Source of the DNA: Silene conica
Taxonomy: Eukaryota; Streptophyta; Magnoliopsida; Caryophyllales; Caryophyllaceae
Assembly (NCBI GenBank): GCA_029255685.2
Contig: CM055317.2
Span: 16,757,501-16,821,500, forward strand
Direction of reading: 5' to 3'
Length of the DNA stretch: 64,000 bases
Part shown: positions 52,893-64,000 of the stretch, piece by piece
Layout: each line of letters begins with the position of its first letter
Numbering within the stretch: position 1 is the stretch's first letter
Made by a program: the position numbers and the translations under genes
The notes under the pieces: generated by a model
What the model saw: only the letters and a program-made list of their open reading frames with translations
What the model was told of the DNA's origin: nothing
Database searches by the model: none

Positions 52893-54377
52893 TGAAGAGT
52901 CTATTGATATAATATACTCAAGAAGGGGGGGTTGAATTGAGTATGCCTTCTTTTTAAAATCTTCTTCGATGTGTGTGTAGTTGTATGATGATTGTTGAGT
53001 AGAGCAATAATAAAGTAGAGACACGATATTTTTGAAGTGGTTCAGTCTCACACTCTGAGACCTACGTCCACTATTCTCGATTAATAAAATTAGTACCAAC
53101 TCTGGATTACAATTTTATCAACCCTACTCGTGCGACTTTGATGTTAGTCACAACTCAATCTAGATACCGTTAAATATCTAGCTACGACAAATACCGTTAA
53201 ATATTTGTCTTACAACGAGTACCGCTAAATACTCAATCTATCTTACGTAAATAAGATAAAGTCTTCAATGAGTTTCTTCTTGTTCACAATCATGAATAAA
53301 TAAGATCAATGCTTGAGCACTTGAATCTTGATATGAATATGACAATTAAAGCTCGGATCTTGAAGAACACGATCGGCGGTTTTCTCTCTTGATTTTCGTG
53401 TATGTGTGTTTTTTATTTCGTAAGGTTTAATGTGTCATGGTAGTCTATTTATATAGAATATGTATCTAGGTAATTCAAACCCTAGATGATTTAGGAATAT
53501 TACTTAAACTAGAATACTAGTCTTTTAGTAATACTACCTTAAATCTAATCTTAATATATTTAGGAAAGATTTAATAATATACTATATGTATTATATAAGG
53601 AATTAATTTCCTAATTCATATTTAGGAAAGATCTTTATATAATAAACAATTAGTATCCTTATTAAATCAACTTCCTAAACCATGTCAAAGATAATAAAAT
53701 ATATTACCATAATATAATCTAAGTTTGTTTAGGATACTAAATAAATACATAATATTTATTTAAGTAAATCCTACACGATTTATGGTAATGTGGCATATCA
53801 CACGATTTCCAAAATCGAAACAAACTTTATCTAGATTATATATTTTTGACAAATAAAATCATATAAAAAATCTTTAGTTTATTTTAGTAATAAATAATTA
53901 TCTCATAAGACAATTATTTATTTCTTATTTAACTAAGAGATATTTTATATAATCCTATTAAGATTAACAATTCCATATTTAATTAGAATACCATTCAAAC
54001 ACTAATACCTACACGACATAAATTAGGAAACAAACGTTTCACTTTAAACACATATATATTCTCGATCATTTCTTCATGAAATAGAGTTATAGCTACGGGC
54101 TATAACTTGAATCCATCTTGTACTAAAGCTATAGTTGATGAATATAACTTTAGTTCATTATGCGCGCTTGTGATCTTCTATCAATCTTCGACTTAGTCAA
54201 TTCATTGACTAATATACTTGAATCTTTTACACTTGATAGATTAGATCTTGTCACTAATATTCTGTACACTTAGCACACGATTATACATACGAGTATATAA
54301 TATATAAATAGCTAGACTTGTCATTATCAAAACATAAACATATATACTATATATATATTTGAATATATGGTTCAACA
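52893..54377 (-). repeat. 3' LTR of element F (1485 bp, complete)
   Basis: TGAAGAGTC to GGTTCAACA on + strand. It retains the TATA box (53446-53455) and the hairpin cluster (about 53159-53258). Confidence 0.9.
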
Positions 54378-55080
54378 AATTCCCCCTTTTTGATGATGGC
54401 AAGTCTCTCTTAGATTTCGTGTCTAAGTGTATGTTCCCCCTCAATATAATAAGGGTCATTCATAGCAAAGAGTCACTTAGGGTTTCTATCTTCTATCTAT
54501 CCCATATCCTTTAAGAACCCTAAGAGACAATGAATTACGACAAGGAGCAAGCTTAGGCAAATTCTAATCTAAGTCGCATATTTCCCCCTCTTGACATCAT
54601 CGAAAAGATGAGAACAAAGACATGAAACGACTAGAATAATATACGTACGAAACATAAGCAAGCATATAAACGAGTCGAAATAATATGAACATAGAGAATA
54701 TCACATAACCACATACGTAATGTTAAAATATACACAACCAAATCGAAAATACTAAGCCAATGGGCCGAATGTGGGGCAATGTTTTAAGAAAAATGGGCCT
54801 GGCTATATTAGTGCATAAGGGGCCTGCAAAAGATAACTAGCAAATTGGGCCAATAGCGAAAGAAATAAAGGATTGGGCCGCATCAGAACAGGAAGTAAGT
54901 TTTGGGCCTGTTTAGGGTTAAGAAATCCGAGAGAGGCAAAAGGTGAGTTAGCTTCGGATTTCTAATGGGCCAGGGAAAGGCATTGGGCCATAATACAAAA
55001 AGTTCATAAGTCCACCCCAGACTTAAAACAACAACAAACCAACTTCAATCCAACCAAGAAACAGAGACGGAGATGACGGA
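54378..55080 (-). other. 3' noncoding region of element F with three polypurine tracts and GGGCC cluster
   Basis: Polypurine tracts in reverse at 54378-54391, 54434-54442 and 54591-54602. TGGGCC/GGGCCT boxes cluster at 54760-55000. No coding sequence. Confidence 0.65.
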
Positions 55081-55994
55081 TCACGAACGAGAGCTTGAAC
55101 CCGGATTCTTTGCATAAGGATTCACATAGTCGGGTCGGGTACGGAATTCGAGGGTCTCCAACCTAACTAGGCAACTGTTCACGTTCCTTCCTTGAGCATT
55201 GAGTGCTATTTCGAAGTTGAGTATTTTCAATGAAAGCGCCTTAACTGCTTCAAGAGCGTGACTCGCATCTTTGCGCAATAACCCGTGATCCCTTACCATA
55301 GCACCACCTTGGGACGTGAGGAATGAGAGTCGATTACTAATAACGAGCAATTCGGAGCACATAACCGATACCTCTGATCCCGGTTTACCAAGTTGTTTAT
55401 CAACTTTCATCATCCTTTGTTCCTTAGTGACCATACTCCACTCCTTTTTGGGATCAAGATTAAGACCTTCTTGATTTATGTTAAAGATTTCACAAATTTC
55501 TGATTTTAACACCATGACATCCTTGCCATTGACAATTGCATGTACCCCTTCCTCACAACTTTTAACAGACGCAAAGAACTGACAAATTTCAACCGGAAAA
55601 ATCAACCCCGAGAAATCACTGATATACTCCCACCCTTGATACTTTTAGAAAATCTTTAAAGAACCTTAAAGATTTCGACCCATCAACCCACGACTTGGGA
55701 TAATAGCGACCCGAATGAATAGAATAAGGTAGAACTCGGTCAATTAACATACCTTCCGTTTTTGTCATCCGGACCCGCTCTAAACCTTCACGAGTAGCGT
55801 CAACTGAGAAATCTCGAAACAGAGTACGAGGGTTTTGGTCTGAGGTGAACTCGGGTATATCATCGATAACAGAGGAGGATTCTTGGTTTAGTTTGCGGCG
55901 TTTCCCGGTGTCGCATGTCGGAATAGAGGCGGCGATGGGTGTAGGTGACGGTGGGGGTGATGGGGTTGGTGAGGGTGGTGTTGGAGGGAGGCAT
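55081..55994 (-). pseudogene. Envelope-position ORF of element F, frameshifted and internally deleted
   Basis: Counterpart of the 513-residue ORF of A. The ATG at 55994 opens a Pro-rich start, KRRKLN patch and the EGLERVRMTK block. A frameshift near 55637 breaks the frame, and about 600 bp of the centre are lost (the QRMM stretch joins directly to KVDKQL near 55405). The C-terminal helical part is kept and ends with the same NPYAKNPGSSSRS. The N-terminal Pro-rich part has diverged more than pol. Confidence 0.75.
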
Positions 55995-56525
55995 CGTGTT
56001 TTTAGTAAAGTTGGTGGTTTTTGGTCGAGTGGTGATGGAGGTTTTAGGCGGAGGTTTAATGGTGTTTTGATGAATTTTGTGGTTTTGGGTTGGTAATAAT
56101 GGTGAGGTAAGTTTAAGGGAGTAATGGTAATAGTGATAAGGTGAAAGTCAAAAGCTAGGTAATTAGTAGGGGGGCACGTGGCAGGTATTAGTGGGGCTAG
56201 GTGGTTGTGGGACGTGGCAATGGGGACCAACACACATACTTTGTGTGATAATTTGGTAAGTTTATTTTTATTTTTGTAATATTTGAATATTATCATTTTG
56301 TATATATTGTAATATGTATGTTGTGGAGAAATTATAATATGTGACGTACTATTATTGTGAGATTGATTGTGCACACATTCATATGTAAATCATATAATAT
56401 AACTATAATCACAGAATTTATCATCGAATATATACATACACATGCAGCGGAGTATACGGACACAGTCATATAATCTCATCTAAACCGTAGTCAATCATTG
56501 GGTTATTTTTGCTTTTAAGATTTGA
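55995..56525 (-). other. Spacer between pol and the envelope-position ORF of F
   Basis: Noncoding counterpart of 804-1365 in A. Confidence 0.55.
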
Positions 56526-59500
56526 TTAGGTGCCACCGATTAAACCAATTTCCAATCGCAAAGTCTCAAAGCGTTCTCTAGCCAATGGTTTAGTGAAGAT
56601 ATCTGCCCACTGTTTTTCCGTACTACAAAATTCCAATTTTATATTTTTCTTTTCAACATGGTCTCTAAGGAAATGATGTCTAATTTCAATATGTTTGGTC
56701 CTCGAGTGCTGGGCTGGGTTTTTAGATATAATTATAGCACTCGTATAGGCACACATCCAACATCAACACCATAATCATGTAACTGTTGCTTTAACCATAA
56801 AAGTTGAGAACATACCAGTGCGGCTGCAATATATTCTGCTTCAGCAGTTGAGAGAGCGACAGAATTTTGTTTCTTGGATCCCCAAGATATAATACAAGGA
56901 CCTACAAAGGTAGCAAGTCCGGAGGTACTTTTTCTGTCTAAAGAACATCCTGCATAATCCGCATCTGAATATCCTACTAAGTTAAAGTTACAGTCCATGG
57001 GATACCATAGATATAATTTTGAGGTTCCGATTAGGTATCTTAAAATTCTCTTAACTGCAATCATGTGTGATTCTTTTGGTGCAGATTGGAATCTCGCACA
57101 AACACAGACACTAAACATTATATCTGGACGACTTGCTGTAAGATAAAGGAGTGAGCCAATCATACCTCTGTAAGTCGTTTCATCTACAGACTTACCATCT
57201 TCGTCTTTGGTTAACTTCTTATCTGTAACCATTGGAGTAGGCATTGCATGAGAGGTTTCCATTCCAAATTTCTTTAGTAACTCTTTGACATATTTTTGTT
57301 GATGAACCTTGATTCCTTCTTCAGTTTGTTGTATTTGAAGTCCAAGGAAGAACTTTAGTTCTCCCATCATACTCATCTCGAACTCAGAAGTCATCAACTC
57401 AGAGAAGTACTTGCACAACTTTTTATTAGTTTAGCCAAAAATAATATCGTCAACATAGATCTGAACAACTAGTAGATCTGAGTTTTCGCTTTTAAGAAAT
57501 AGGGTTTTATCCACAGACCCTCTCTTGAATCCACTCTCCAATAGGAACTTTGATAATCTGTCGTACCATGCCCTAGGTGCTTGTTTCAGACCATATAGTG
57601 CTTTGTCCAATTTGAATACGTGATCCTTGAGTTTGCTGTCAGGAAATCCAGGAGGTTGTTCAACAAATACTTCCTCTTGGAGATAGCCATTAAGAAATGC
57701 AGTCTTAACGTCCATCTGAAAAAGCTTCATTCCCTTGTGTGCTGCAAATGCAATGAGTAGTCTTATTGCCTCAAGACGAGCAACAGGAGCAAAGGTTTCA
57801 TCATAATCGATCCCTTCCTGTTGGTTGTATCCTTGAACCACTAGTCTGGCCTTATTTCGCACAATGACTCCAGTGTCATCCAATTTGTTTCTAAATACCC
57901 ATCTAGTTCCAATGACAGTTCTGTCCTTAGGTCGGGGAACAAGATGCCAAACTTTGTTTCTTTCAAATTGCTGGAGTTCTTCTTGCATGGCAACTATCCA
58001 GTCTGGTTCTGCGAGAGCTTCCTTGATATTTGAAGGTTCAATGGTGGAGAGGAAGGAGTAAAATGAGCAAAAGTTGTTTAAGCTCCTTCGAGTTTGAACT
58101 CCATCTGTCAGGCTTCCTATGACATTGTCCAAAGGGTGAGAGCCTTTGTATCTCCAATTCCTTGATTGATCATTTGCATTCCCTGAACTTGACTCGGGAT
58201 CTTGACTTGTTCCCCCTGAATCCAAACCTGGGTTTATAGTAGGGTCAGGTATAACTCTGGCCTCTTCCCTTTGGTTTTGATTCAAAGTTACAGCTTCATT
58301 AGCTGTAACTCTGGGTTCCAAGTCATTGGTTTGAGAGTTATCTACAGTATCATCAACTGTAGTTTCATCTCTCGCACCATTTTCTCCCAAGTTGAGTTCA
58401 TCATGTATTCCTTGAGGTTCTCCTTCTTCAATTTCCATTTCAGGAGGATCTTCCCTTGATAACCTGAAATCAGGTTCGTCTAGGTTTTCCTCTATATCCT
58501 GTAATGGCTTATCGAAGACATTATTCTCATCAAAGATAACATGAATACTTTCCTCTATGCATAAAGTTCGTTTGTTAAAAACTTTGTAGGCTTTACTATG
58601 ATCTGAATATCCTATAAAGATTGCTTCATCACTTCTAGGGTCGAATTTGCTTAATCTGTTTTTACCATTGTTGTGAACAAAGCATTTACTACCAAAGCAT
58701 CTTAAATGAGATATGTTTGGTTTACGACCACGAAGAAGTTCATAAGGAGTCTTTTTAAGGATAGGTCTAATCATAGCACGGTTATGAATATAGCAAGCTG
58801 TACTAATAGCCTCAGCCCAAAAGTTTCTAGGTAGGCCACTACAAAGAAGCATTGTTCTAGCCATGTCTTCTAGCGTTCTGTTCATTCGTTCTACGACTCC
58901 ATTTTGTTGTGGGGTTCTAGGGGCCGAGAAGTTATGACCAACACCATTGGTTTTACAGAACTCAATAAAAGCATGATTGTCGAACTCAGTTCCATGGTCA
59001 GTACGGATTGTTACTAGGTTTGATTTATATTTGTTTTGGACAAGTTTCATGAGACTAACAAATTCATCGAATGTTTCGTCTTTAGAATGAAGAAAGATTG
59101 GCCAAACAAATCTAGAGTAATCATCAACTAGAACGAAAACGTACCTGGAACCACCTCTGCTTCTTACCTTCATAGGGCCACATAAATCCATGTGTACTAG
59201 TTCAAGAGCTTGTTCTGTGCTAAATACTCTTTTTGGCCTAAAGGATGATCTGACGTGTTTACATCGTGCACATGTGTCACACATCTTTTCTTGATCAAAT
59301 TTGATCTTTGGAAGACCTTCGACCAAGTCCCATCTTTTCAGCTTACCTAGAATAGGTGAGCTAATATGACCAAATCTCTTGTGCCATAGACATGGATCAT
59401 CTAACGTAACTTTCATGCATGATAGAGAATCAGTAGGTACAACATTTAAATCAATCATATAAACATTTTTCATCCTGTGACCTTCAAGTATCACTTTACT

Positions 59501-59821
59501 GGTGCCTTCTAAGATTATACGACATATATCTGAATGAAAAACCACTTTATTTCCTTTGTCACATAATTGAGATATACTGATAAGATTGTGTTTGAGACCA
59601 TTTACAAGGTATACATCATTTATAGCATGAGAGGATGAAATACCTATCTTACCAATTCCGATGATCTTTCCCTTTTTGTTATCACCGAATGTGACTTTAC
59701 CTCCGTCAAAAGGTTTTAGGGTTTGGAATTGATTTACGTCGCCTGTCATATGTCTTGAGCATCCACTGTCGAGATACCATAGGTTATTTTCCTTGGCGAC
59801 AAACTGCACAAATAATTTCAA
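56526..59821 (-). pseudogene. Element F pol: protease, integrase, RT, RNase H
   Basis: The frame covers protease ([11 protein letters not shown]), GAG-pre-integrase ([10 protein letters not shown]), integrase ([33 protein letters not shown]), an acidic linker and RT ([21 protein letters not shown]). A TAA (57431-57433) lies directly after YVDDIIFG. The RT end and RNase H continue in the same frame to about 56745, where 13 bp are missing relative to A (GTGCCTATACGAG), shifting the frame; the last RNase H block (ADIFTKPL) is in another frame. Protease joins the upstream segment by a one-base shift near 59820. Confidence 0.85.
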
Positions 59822-60531
59822 AGACAGGATTTAGGTACCCAAGCATACTTGGGTCCTTTGTTGTTAGTAATCATAAATACATCTTCCTTTTTAACCCAGA
59901 CTTGTCTTACATAGGTCTTTCTATATCGGTAGTGGTTGGGTTTTGATGTTCTTGTGTAGGTTTTAGTTTGGACTCTTGGTGACCATTTTTTGTGTGATGT
60001 TTGAGGAGTCTGTTTGGTTCTGTTTTTCTTTTCTTCGTAGTCAAATGTCATGTCATAGAACCATCTGTGGTCAATGTTTCTTTCCTCAGTTTTGTCATCA
60101 TCACTATCAGAGACAGAATTAGTGTCGCTTGGAATTCCTAAGGATTTAACAAACTTGACTCCGGTTTTAAAATCTTGTGCGTGTTTCACACAGTTTTCTC
60201 GGAGGTGTCCAGTATGGCCGCAATAAGTGCATATTAAATACTCAGGAAGGTCGGCATATTTCCTTCTTCTAAAATCTCTATCTGTTGGGCTTTGTTTACA
60301 CTTTGAGTGATCCCTTCTTCCATAACATTCGTGACCTAAACCCATCTTCATGTTGTTGTCGGATTGTTCAGTTAGGAAGTTTAGAACGTTAGTGCTTCCT
60401 TCCCACTTATCGTGAACTTTCCGAGCATGAAGAAGGAGGTCTTTCAAGGAGTCTATTTCTTTCTTACATTCACTATGGTCAGTGTTGCTAGACTCTTTTA
60501 GGTTTTGAATGTCTTTATGGAAGTCAGACAC
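59818..60531 (-). pseudogene. Element F gag-pol linker with second CCHC knuckle
   Basis: A 237-residue segment between gag and protease, in a different frame from both. It has a knuckle CTYCGHTGHLRENC and a basic C-terminal part ending WVPKSCL, typical of the stretch just before copia protease. Overlap with gag (60498-60531) and protease (59818-59821) shows frameshifts rather than separate genes. Confidence 0.7.
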
Positions 60532-62147
60532 AATTTTGGCATGTTCTTCTTGATTTTAGATATACTGAATTCTAGATCCATGATTTTGCTTTCGAGAATC
60601 TCAACTTCTTCCTGATGAGTCTCATCTTCGACCATAGTCGAAGATTCTGACTTAAGCCGTTCATTAACCTTTCTTAATTCTGAAGTTATAGCTTCATTAG
60701 CTATAACTTTAGATTGAAGCTCTTTAATGTTGAGTTTTAGTTTTGAGGTTATAGCTTCATTAGCTATAACTTTAGACTCAAGAACCTTTTTCTCAGACAT
60801 AACTGTTTCCAACTTAGCATTTGCTTCAATGCTTATTTTGGATTTCAGTTTCTTAGCTTTGGCTTTCAGAAGTTGATTTTCCTCAGCAATATCGAGGATC
60901 TGCTCTTTCAAGTCATCTAACTCAAGACTTTGTTCATGACATTGGTCTAGGGTTTTCTCAAAATATTTAATTAGCATAGCCTTAGATAAGTTTTTAACTT
61001 GACTTTTGAGTTGAAGAAAATTTACCTCTTCGTCGTCGTCGTCTGAGTCTGATTCTCCAAGGAGACACATATTAGATGCGTCATCTTCATCATTGTCGTT
61101 TGAGATTAGATCTAGGCTGACGTTGCTTAGGCATAGGTTTGCTACCTCTTCTTCTTCAGAGTCCTCGTCATCTTCAGATTCTAATTCTCCCCAGCATGAC
61201 GCAAGCATAACTTTCTTAAACTCTGTTTTGGTCTTTTCTCTTTTTGACTTGTCTTTGATTTTGTCCCAACTTGGACAATCTTTGATCATGTGGTCTTGTT
61301 GTCCACACTTGAAACATCCTCTTTTGAAGAATGTTTGTTTGGAGTCAGTTTTCTTTTTGTCGAATGTTTTGTTGTTAGGGTTTTTGTATCTACCTTTGAA
61401 AACTGCTTTCTTAAATCGTCTGGCGAATAGAACTGTTTCATCCTCAAGTTCTTCTTCGCTTACTTCGCTTGTGGAGGCTTGTAAAGCGACGCCCTTTCCT
61501 TGGGGATCATCATCGTTTTTATTTAGTATGATCTCGTGTGCCATTAAGGATCCAATCAATTCTTGGTAAGTGATTTTAGATAAATCGCGTGCTTCCTCTA
61601 TGGCTGTGACCTTAGGTTGCCACTTTTTGGTGAGACTCCTAAGAATCTTACGAATGATATCCTCAGAGTCGATCTTTTTGCCAAGGTTCCGCAGTTCATT
61701 AATAATACAAGAAAATCGTGCAGACATGCTATCAATAGATTCATTCTTTTCCATATTGAAAAGTTCATATCTTTGAACGAGCAAGTCTATACGATGTTTC
61801 CTGACTGCGGATGTTCCTTCATAAGCAAGTTCGAGACTATCCCATATTTCCTTAGCGGAACTACAGGATGAGAATCTATCAAATTCTGAGGTTATCATAC
61901 CGTTCTGTAGGAGGCTCATGGCCTTAGAGTTTTTCTCTGCAATTTTGTAGTCACTTTCCACATAATCGCTTTCCATCTTTTCATAGGTTGTTCCATTTGC
62001 GGCGGCGACCAAGATCTTCTTTGGTCCAGTTTGGATGATCTTCCAACATTCCCAATCACAACCCTTGATGTAATGAGTCATCATATTTTTCCATAAACTA
62101 TAGTTTTTGCCATCGAAGATAGGGCACTTGAGATGCTTGGAGTCCAT
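60498..62147 (-). CDS. Element F gag (capsid and zinc knuckle)
   Basis: About 549 residues from ATG 62147, chosen because it begins MDSKHLKCPIFDGKNYSLWK, the usual start of copia gag. Order: UBN2-type capsid (about 5-220), CCHC knuckle CFKCGQQDHMIKDC, acidic region (SDSDDDDEE), then a long coiled coil with an internal repeat (KVIANEAITS twice, near 60690 and 60765). The frame is open to 60498, where it should join the linker. It packages element RNA. The only largely intact coding part of F. Confidence 0.8.
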   Translation of the reverse strand: MDSKHLKCPIFDGKNYSLWKNMMTHYIKGCDWECWKIIQTGPKKILVAAANGTTYEKMESDYVESDYKIAEKNSKAMSLLQNGMITSEFDRFSSCSSAKEIWDSLELAYEGTSAVRKHRIDLLVQRYELFNMEKNESIDSMSARFSCIINELRNLGKKIDSEDIIRKILRSLTKKWQPKVTAIEEARDLSKITYQELIGSLMAHEIILNKNDDDPQGKGVALQASTSEVSEEELEDETVLFARRFKKAVFKGRYKNPNNKTFDKKKTDSKQTFFKRGCFKCGQQDHMIKDCPSWDKIKDKSKREKTKTEFKKVMLASCWGELESEDDEDSEEEEVANLCLSNVSLDLISNDNDEDDASNMCLLGESDSDDDDEEVNFLQLKSQVKNLSKAMLIKYFEKTLDQCHEQSLELDDLKEQILDIAEENQLLKAKAKKLKSKISIEANAKLETVMSEKKVLESKVIANEAITSKLKLNIKELQSKVIANEAITSELRKVNERLKSESSTMVEDETHQEEVEILESKIMDLEFSISKIKKNMPKLCLTSIKTFKT

Positions 62148-62220
62148 TGAAGAAAGAGTATATAATATAGAATCAATAGAAGGATCAAAACTCACGCGGC
62201 TAGGCGATCAAGAGCACGAG

Positions 62221-62232
62221 GCTCTGATACCA
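62221..62232 (-). promoter_or_regulatory. Primer binding site of element F (tRNA-iMet)
   Basis: GCTCTGATACCA on + strand, two bases from the 5' LTR. Confidence 0.85.
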
Positions 62233-62234
62233 AT

Positions 62235-62968
62235 TGAAGAGTCTATTGATGTAATATACTCAAGAAGGGGAGGTTGAATTGAGTATGCCTTCTTTTTAAA
62301 TCTTCTTCGATGTGTGTAAGTTTGTATGATGATCGTTGAGTAGAGCAAGTAATAAAGAGAGACACGATTTATGGTAATGTGGCATATCACACGATTTCCA
62401 AAATCGAAACAAACTTTATCTAGATTATATATTTTTGACAAATAAAATCATATAAAAAATCTTTAGTTTATTTTAGTAATAAATAATTATCTCATAAGAC
62501 AATTATTTATTTCTTATTTAACTAAGAGATATTTTATATAATCCTATTAAGATTAACAATTCCATATTTAATTAGAATACCATTCAAACACTAATACCTA
62601 CACGACATAAATTAGGAAACAAACGTTTCACTTTAAACACATATATATTCTCGATCATTTCTTCATGAAATAGAGTTATAGCTACGGGCTATAACTTGAA
62701 TCCATCTTGTACTAAAGCTATAGTTGATGAATATAACTTTAGTTCATTATGCGCGCTTGTGATCTTCTATCAATCTTCGACTTAGTCAATTCATTGACTA
62801 ATATACTTGAATCTTTTACACTTGATAGATTAGATCTTGTCACTAATATTCTGTACACTTAGCACACGATTATACATACGAGTATATAATATATAAATAG
62901 CTAGACTTGTCATTATCAAAACATAAACATATATACTATATATATATATTTGAATATATGGTTCAACA
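62235..62968 (-). repeat. 5' LTR of element F with internal deletion (734 bp)
   Basis: Both ends are present, but a segment matching 53021-53772 of the 3' LTR (752 bp) is missing. The breakpoint at 62362 lies on ACACGAT, which occurs at both deletion ends. The TATA box and hairpin cluster are gone. Confidence 0.9.
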
Positions 62969-62973
62969 AACTC

Positions 62974-63312
62974 TAAAGCATAACTAAGTAAAAAACGATG
63001 AAGAGCTCATGATCCACAGGAAATTAGAGACAAAACCCATTAATGGTAGATCACACAATATAAATAGTAGTACACTAAAAAATCCGAATTATATAGAACC
63101 ATTAGTACATATCCAGAAAGGGCTAACACCCCCAAGAGTCAATAAACAACGTATAAAGATAGCTTATCCCACAAATTAATAGATGTAATCCACCATCCGC
63201 AAATAATAATACAATACCTTAAAAACATGGAAATTAAACTGGGACACCATTAAGTGCTAAACAGTAGTACATTATCAGTCTATAACTAAACTGCATAAGA
63301 GCTCCATCTACT
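62974..63312 (-). other. 3' untranslated or flanking region of the right-hand host gene
   Basis: AT-rich, no coding sequence. Joins 52887 leftward when F is removed. Confidence 0.5.
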
Positions 63313-63551
63313 CTAATTAGTAGACCAACCATCAGAGGAGGAGATAGTAGGCTTAAAAAGGTCTTCTTCCAGGTAACTGTAATATATCTCATATATATCA
63401 AGCGCATCAAGGGGGCCAGCGAAAATTTCACCAGTAGCCATACACAGATGATATATGGTCATGTGAGGGACAATTGTTTCACATCTTTTAAAGAACTCGG
63501 TCACTTCCTCCTCTATCGTGGTCAGCTCGCTTCGTTTAATATCCACTGATT
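63313..63551 (-). CDS. Host gene, last exon
   Basis: Acceptor ATAATCAG at 63552 and stop at 63313-63315. It joins in phase with the upstream exon (GAAG/AA gives an uninterrupted Glu codon). The product is acidic with Tyr/Leu-rich helices (MTIYHLCMATGEIFAGPLDA, then YEIYYSYLEEDLFKP) and ends SSSDGWSTN. Function not recognised; probably nuclear or cytosolic, since no signal or membrane segment is seen in this part. Confidence 0.6.
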
Positions 63552-63634
63552 CTGATTATAACACAGAAAACTGTATCAAAGTAGTCATCTAAAAAGCTTA
63601 ACTAATAAATTAACATTTAAGATTGCAGTAGTAC

Positions 63635-63885
63635 CTTCGGTTACCTGCTCATCAGGTATCGGTTGTCGGACATTCCGGTAACGAGGACCCATCATTAACT
63701 CTAACGAAACAAGCCGGAAGTCATCCCGACGAATCAAGCTCCATATAACATCATTATTCATGACAACCATTAAGCGATGAAACAGAGGACGGAAACCGTT
63801 CACAACTTCATCAATTTTAGATTGTAGATAACGTACCTCATCAACATTATTCAAAGGCATAGAAAAGATTAGAGTAAATAAAAAC
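63635..63885 (-). CDS. Host gene, internal exon
   Basis: From acceptor TTTTTTAG to donor GAAG/GTACTA on the - strand; the 83-bp intron to the last exon is normal for plants. It encodes a helical stretch (VDEVRYLQSKIDEVVNGFRP, later WSLIRRDDFRLVSLELMMGP). Family unknown. Conserved phase across the splice site supports a real gene. Confidence 0.6.
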
Positions 63886-63929
63886 CTAAAAAAAGGAGCA
63901 AACAACAGAGGAAATGAAAAGAAAAATAC

Positions 63930-64000
63930 CGTAAACAGGGGATGGACATTGCTTTTATATGCACATCATCAAGCAAGAAGACAAAGTGCTCACTGCTCAT
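63930..64000 (-). CDS. Host gene, possible further exon (partial)
   Basis: An open frame (MSSEHFVFLLDDVHIKAMS...) ends at a GTATTT donor and would join the next exon in phase. The implied intron is only 44 bp, too short for most plant introns, so the exon limits here are doubtful. Confidence 0.3.

Larger units (their letters stand above)
52893..62968 (-). mobile_element. Element F: Sirevirus-like Ty1/copia retrotransposon, - strand, decayed
   Basis: Same family as A. Perfect target duplication AACTC (52888-52892 and 62969-62973). LTRs TGTTGAACC...TCTTCA. Internal order in element sense: tRNA-iMet primer site, gag, knuckle/linker, protease-integrase-RT-RNase H, envelope-position ORF, three polypurine tracts. 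At least two frameshifts, one stop and several deletions make it defective; its 5' LTR has lost the promoter region. Confidence 0.92.

Overview
This window is repeat-dense nuclear DNA of a flowering plant, most likely a eudicot. The signs are nested Ty1/copia and Ty3/gypsy LTR retrotransposons primed by plant tRNA-iMet or tRNA-Asp, CACTA transposons, a 5S-bearing Cassandra-type LTR, SINE and MITE sequences, and intron-split host gene fragments. I cannot name the species. Nothing is bacterial or operonic.

Layout. (1) 1-5064 is the 3' half of a Sirevirus-like copia element (A, + strand): RT/RNase H, an ORF in the envelope position, several polypurine tracts and a 1477-bp LTR. A sits inside the next block. 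(2) 5065-22248 is a head-to-tail array (B) of a non-autonomous Ty3/gypsy-type unit: period 3039 bp, five units visible, neighbours sharing one LTR, gag-protease but no RT or integrase. Unit 5 carries a 3000-bp CACTA transposon (17156-20155) holding intron-containing pieces of host genes. (3) 22249-23859 is unassigned sequence with one fold-back MITE. (4) 23860-26922 is a truncated + strand Athila-like element (C). It abuts, tail to tail, 26923-41661, a - strand array (D) of the same family with three LTRs and two near-identical internal regions (period 6579 bp), again gag-protease only. (5) 41681-51134 is a copia element (E, - strand) with a CAGAC target duplication, itself carrying a CACTA element that contains a SINE-like sequence. 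(6) 51135-52892 is host sequence with exon-like segments, a Cassandra solo LTR and a diverged duplication. (7) 52893-62968 is a second, decayed Sirevirus (F, - strand) with an AACTC target duplication. (8) 62974-64000 is the 3' end of a spliced - strand host gene of unknown function.

Functionally the window is a stack of insertions into insertions; no element here looks fully competent. Relative order can be read: array B predates A and the CACTA in it; E landed in an exon that D also truncates; F landed in the 3' flank of the right-hand gene.

The strongest unexplained structures are: a 12-bp GGTCG(AC/GT/GC)CGACC motif in pairs with a fixed 21-bp start-to-start spacing, repeated through LTR, coding and noncoding parts of the Athila-like family; consecutive hairpins with a constant TTTA(A/G)CGG loop but different stems in the Sirevirus LTR; shared-LTR tandem arrays in two unrelated gag-protease families; and capture of several host gene fragments by one CACTA element.
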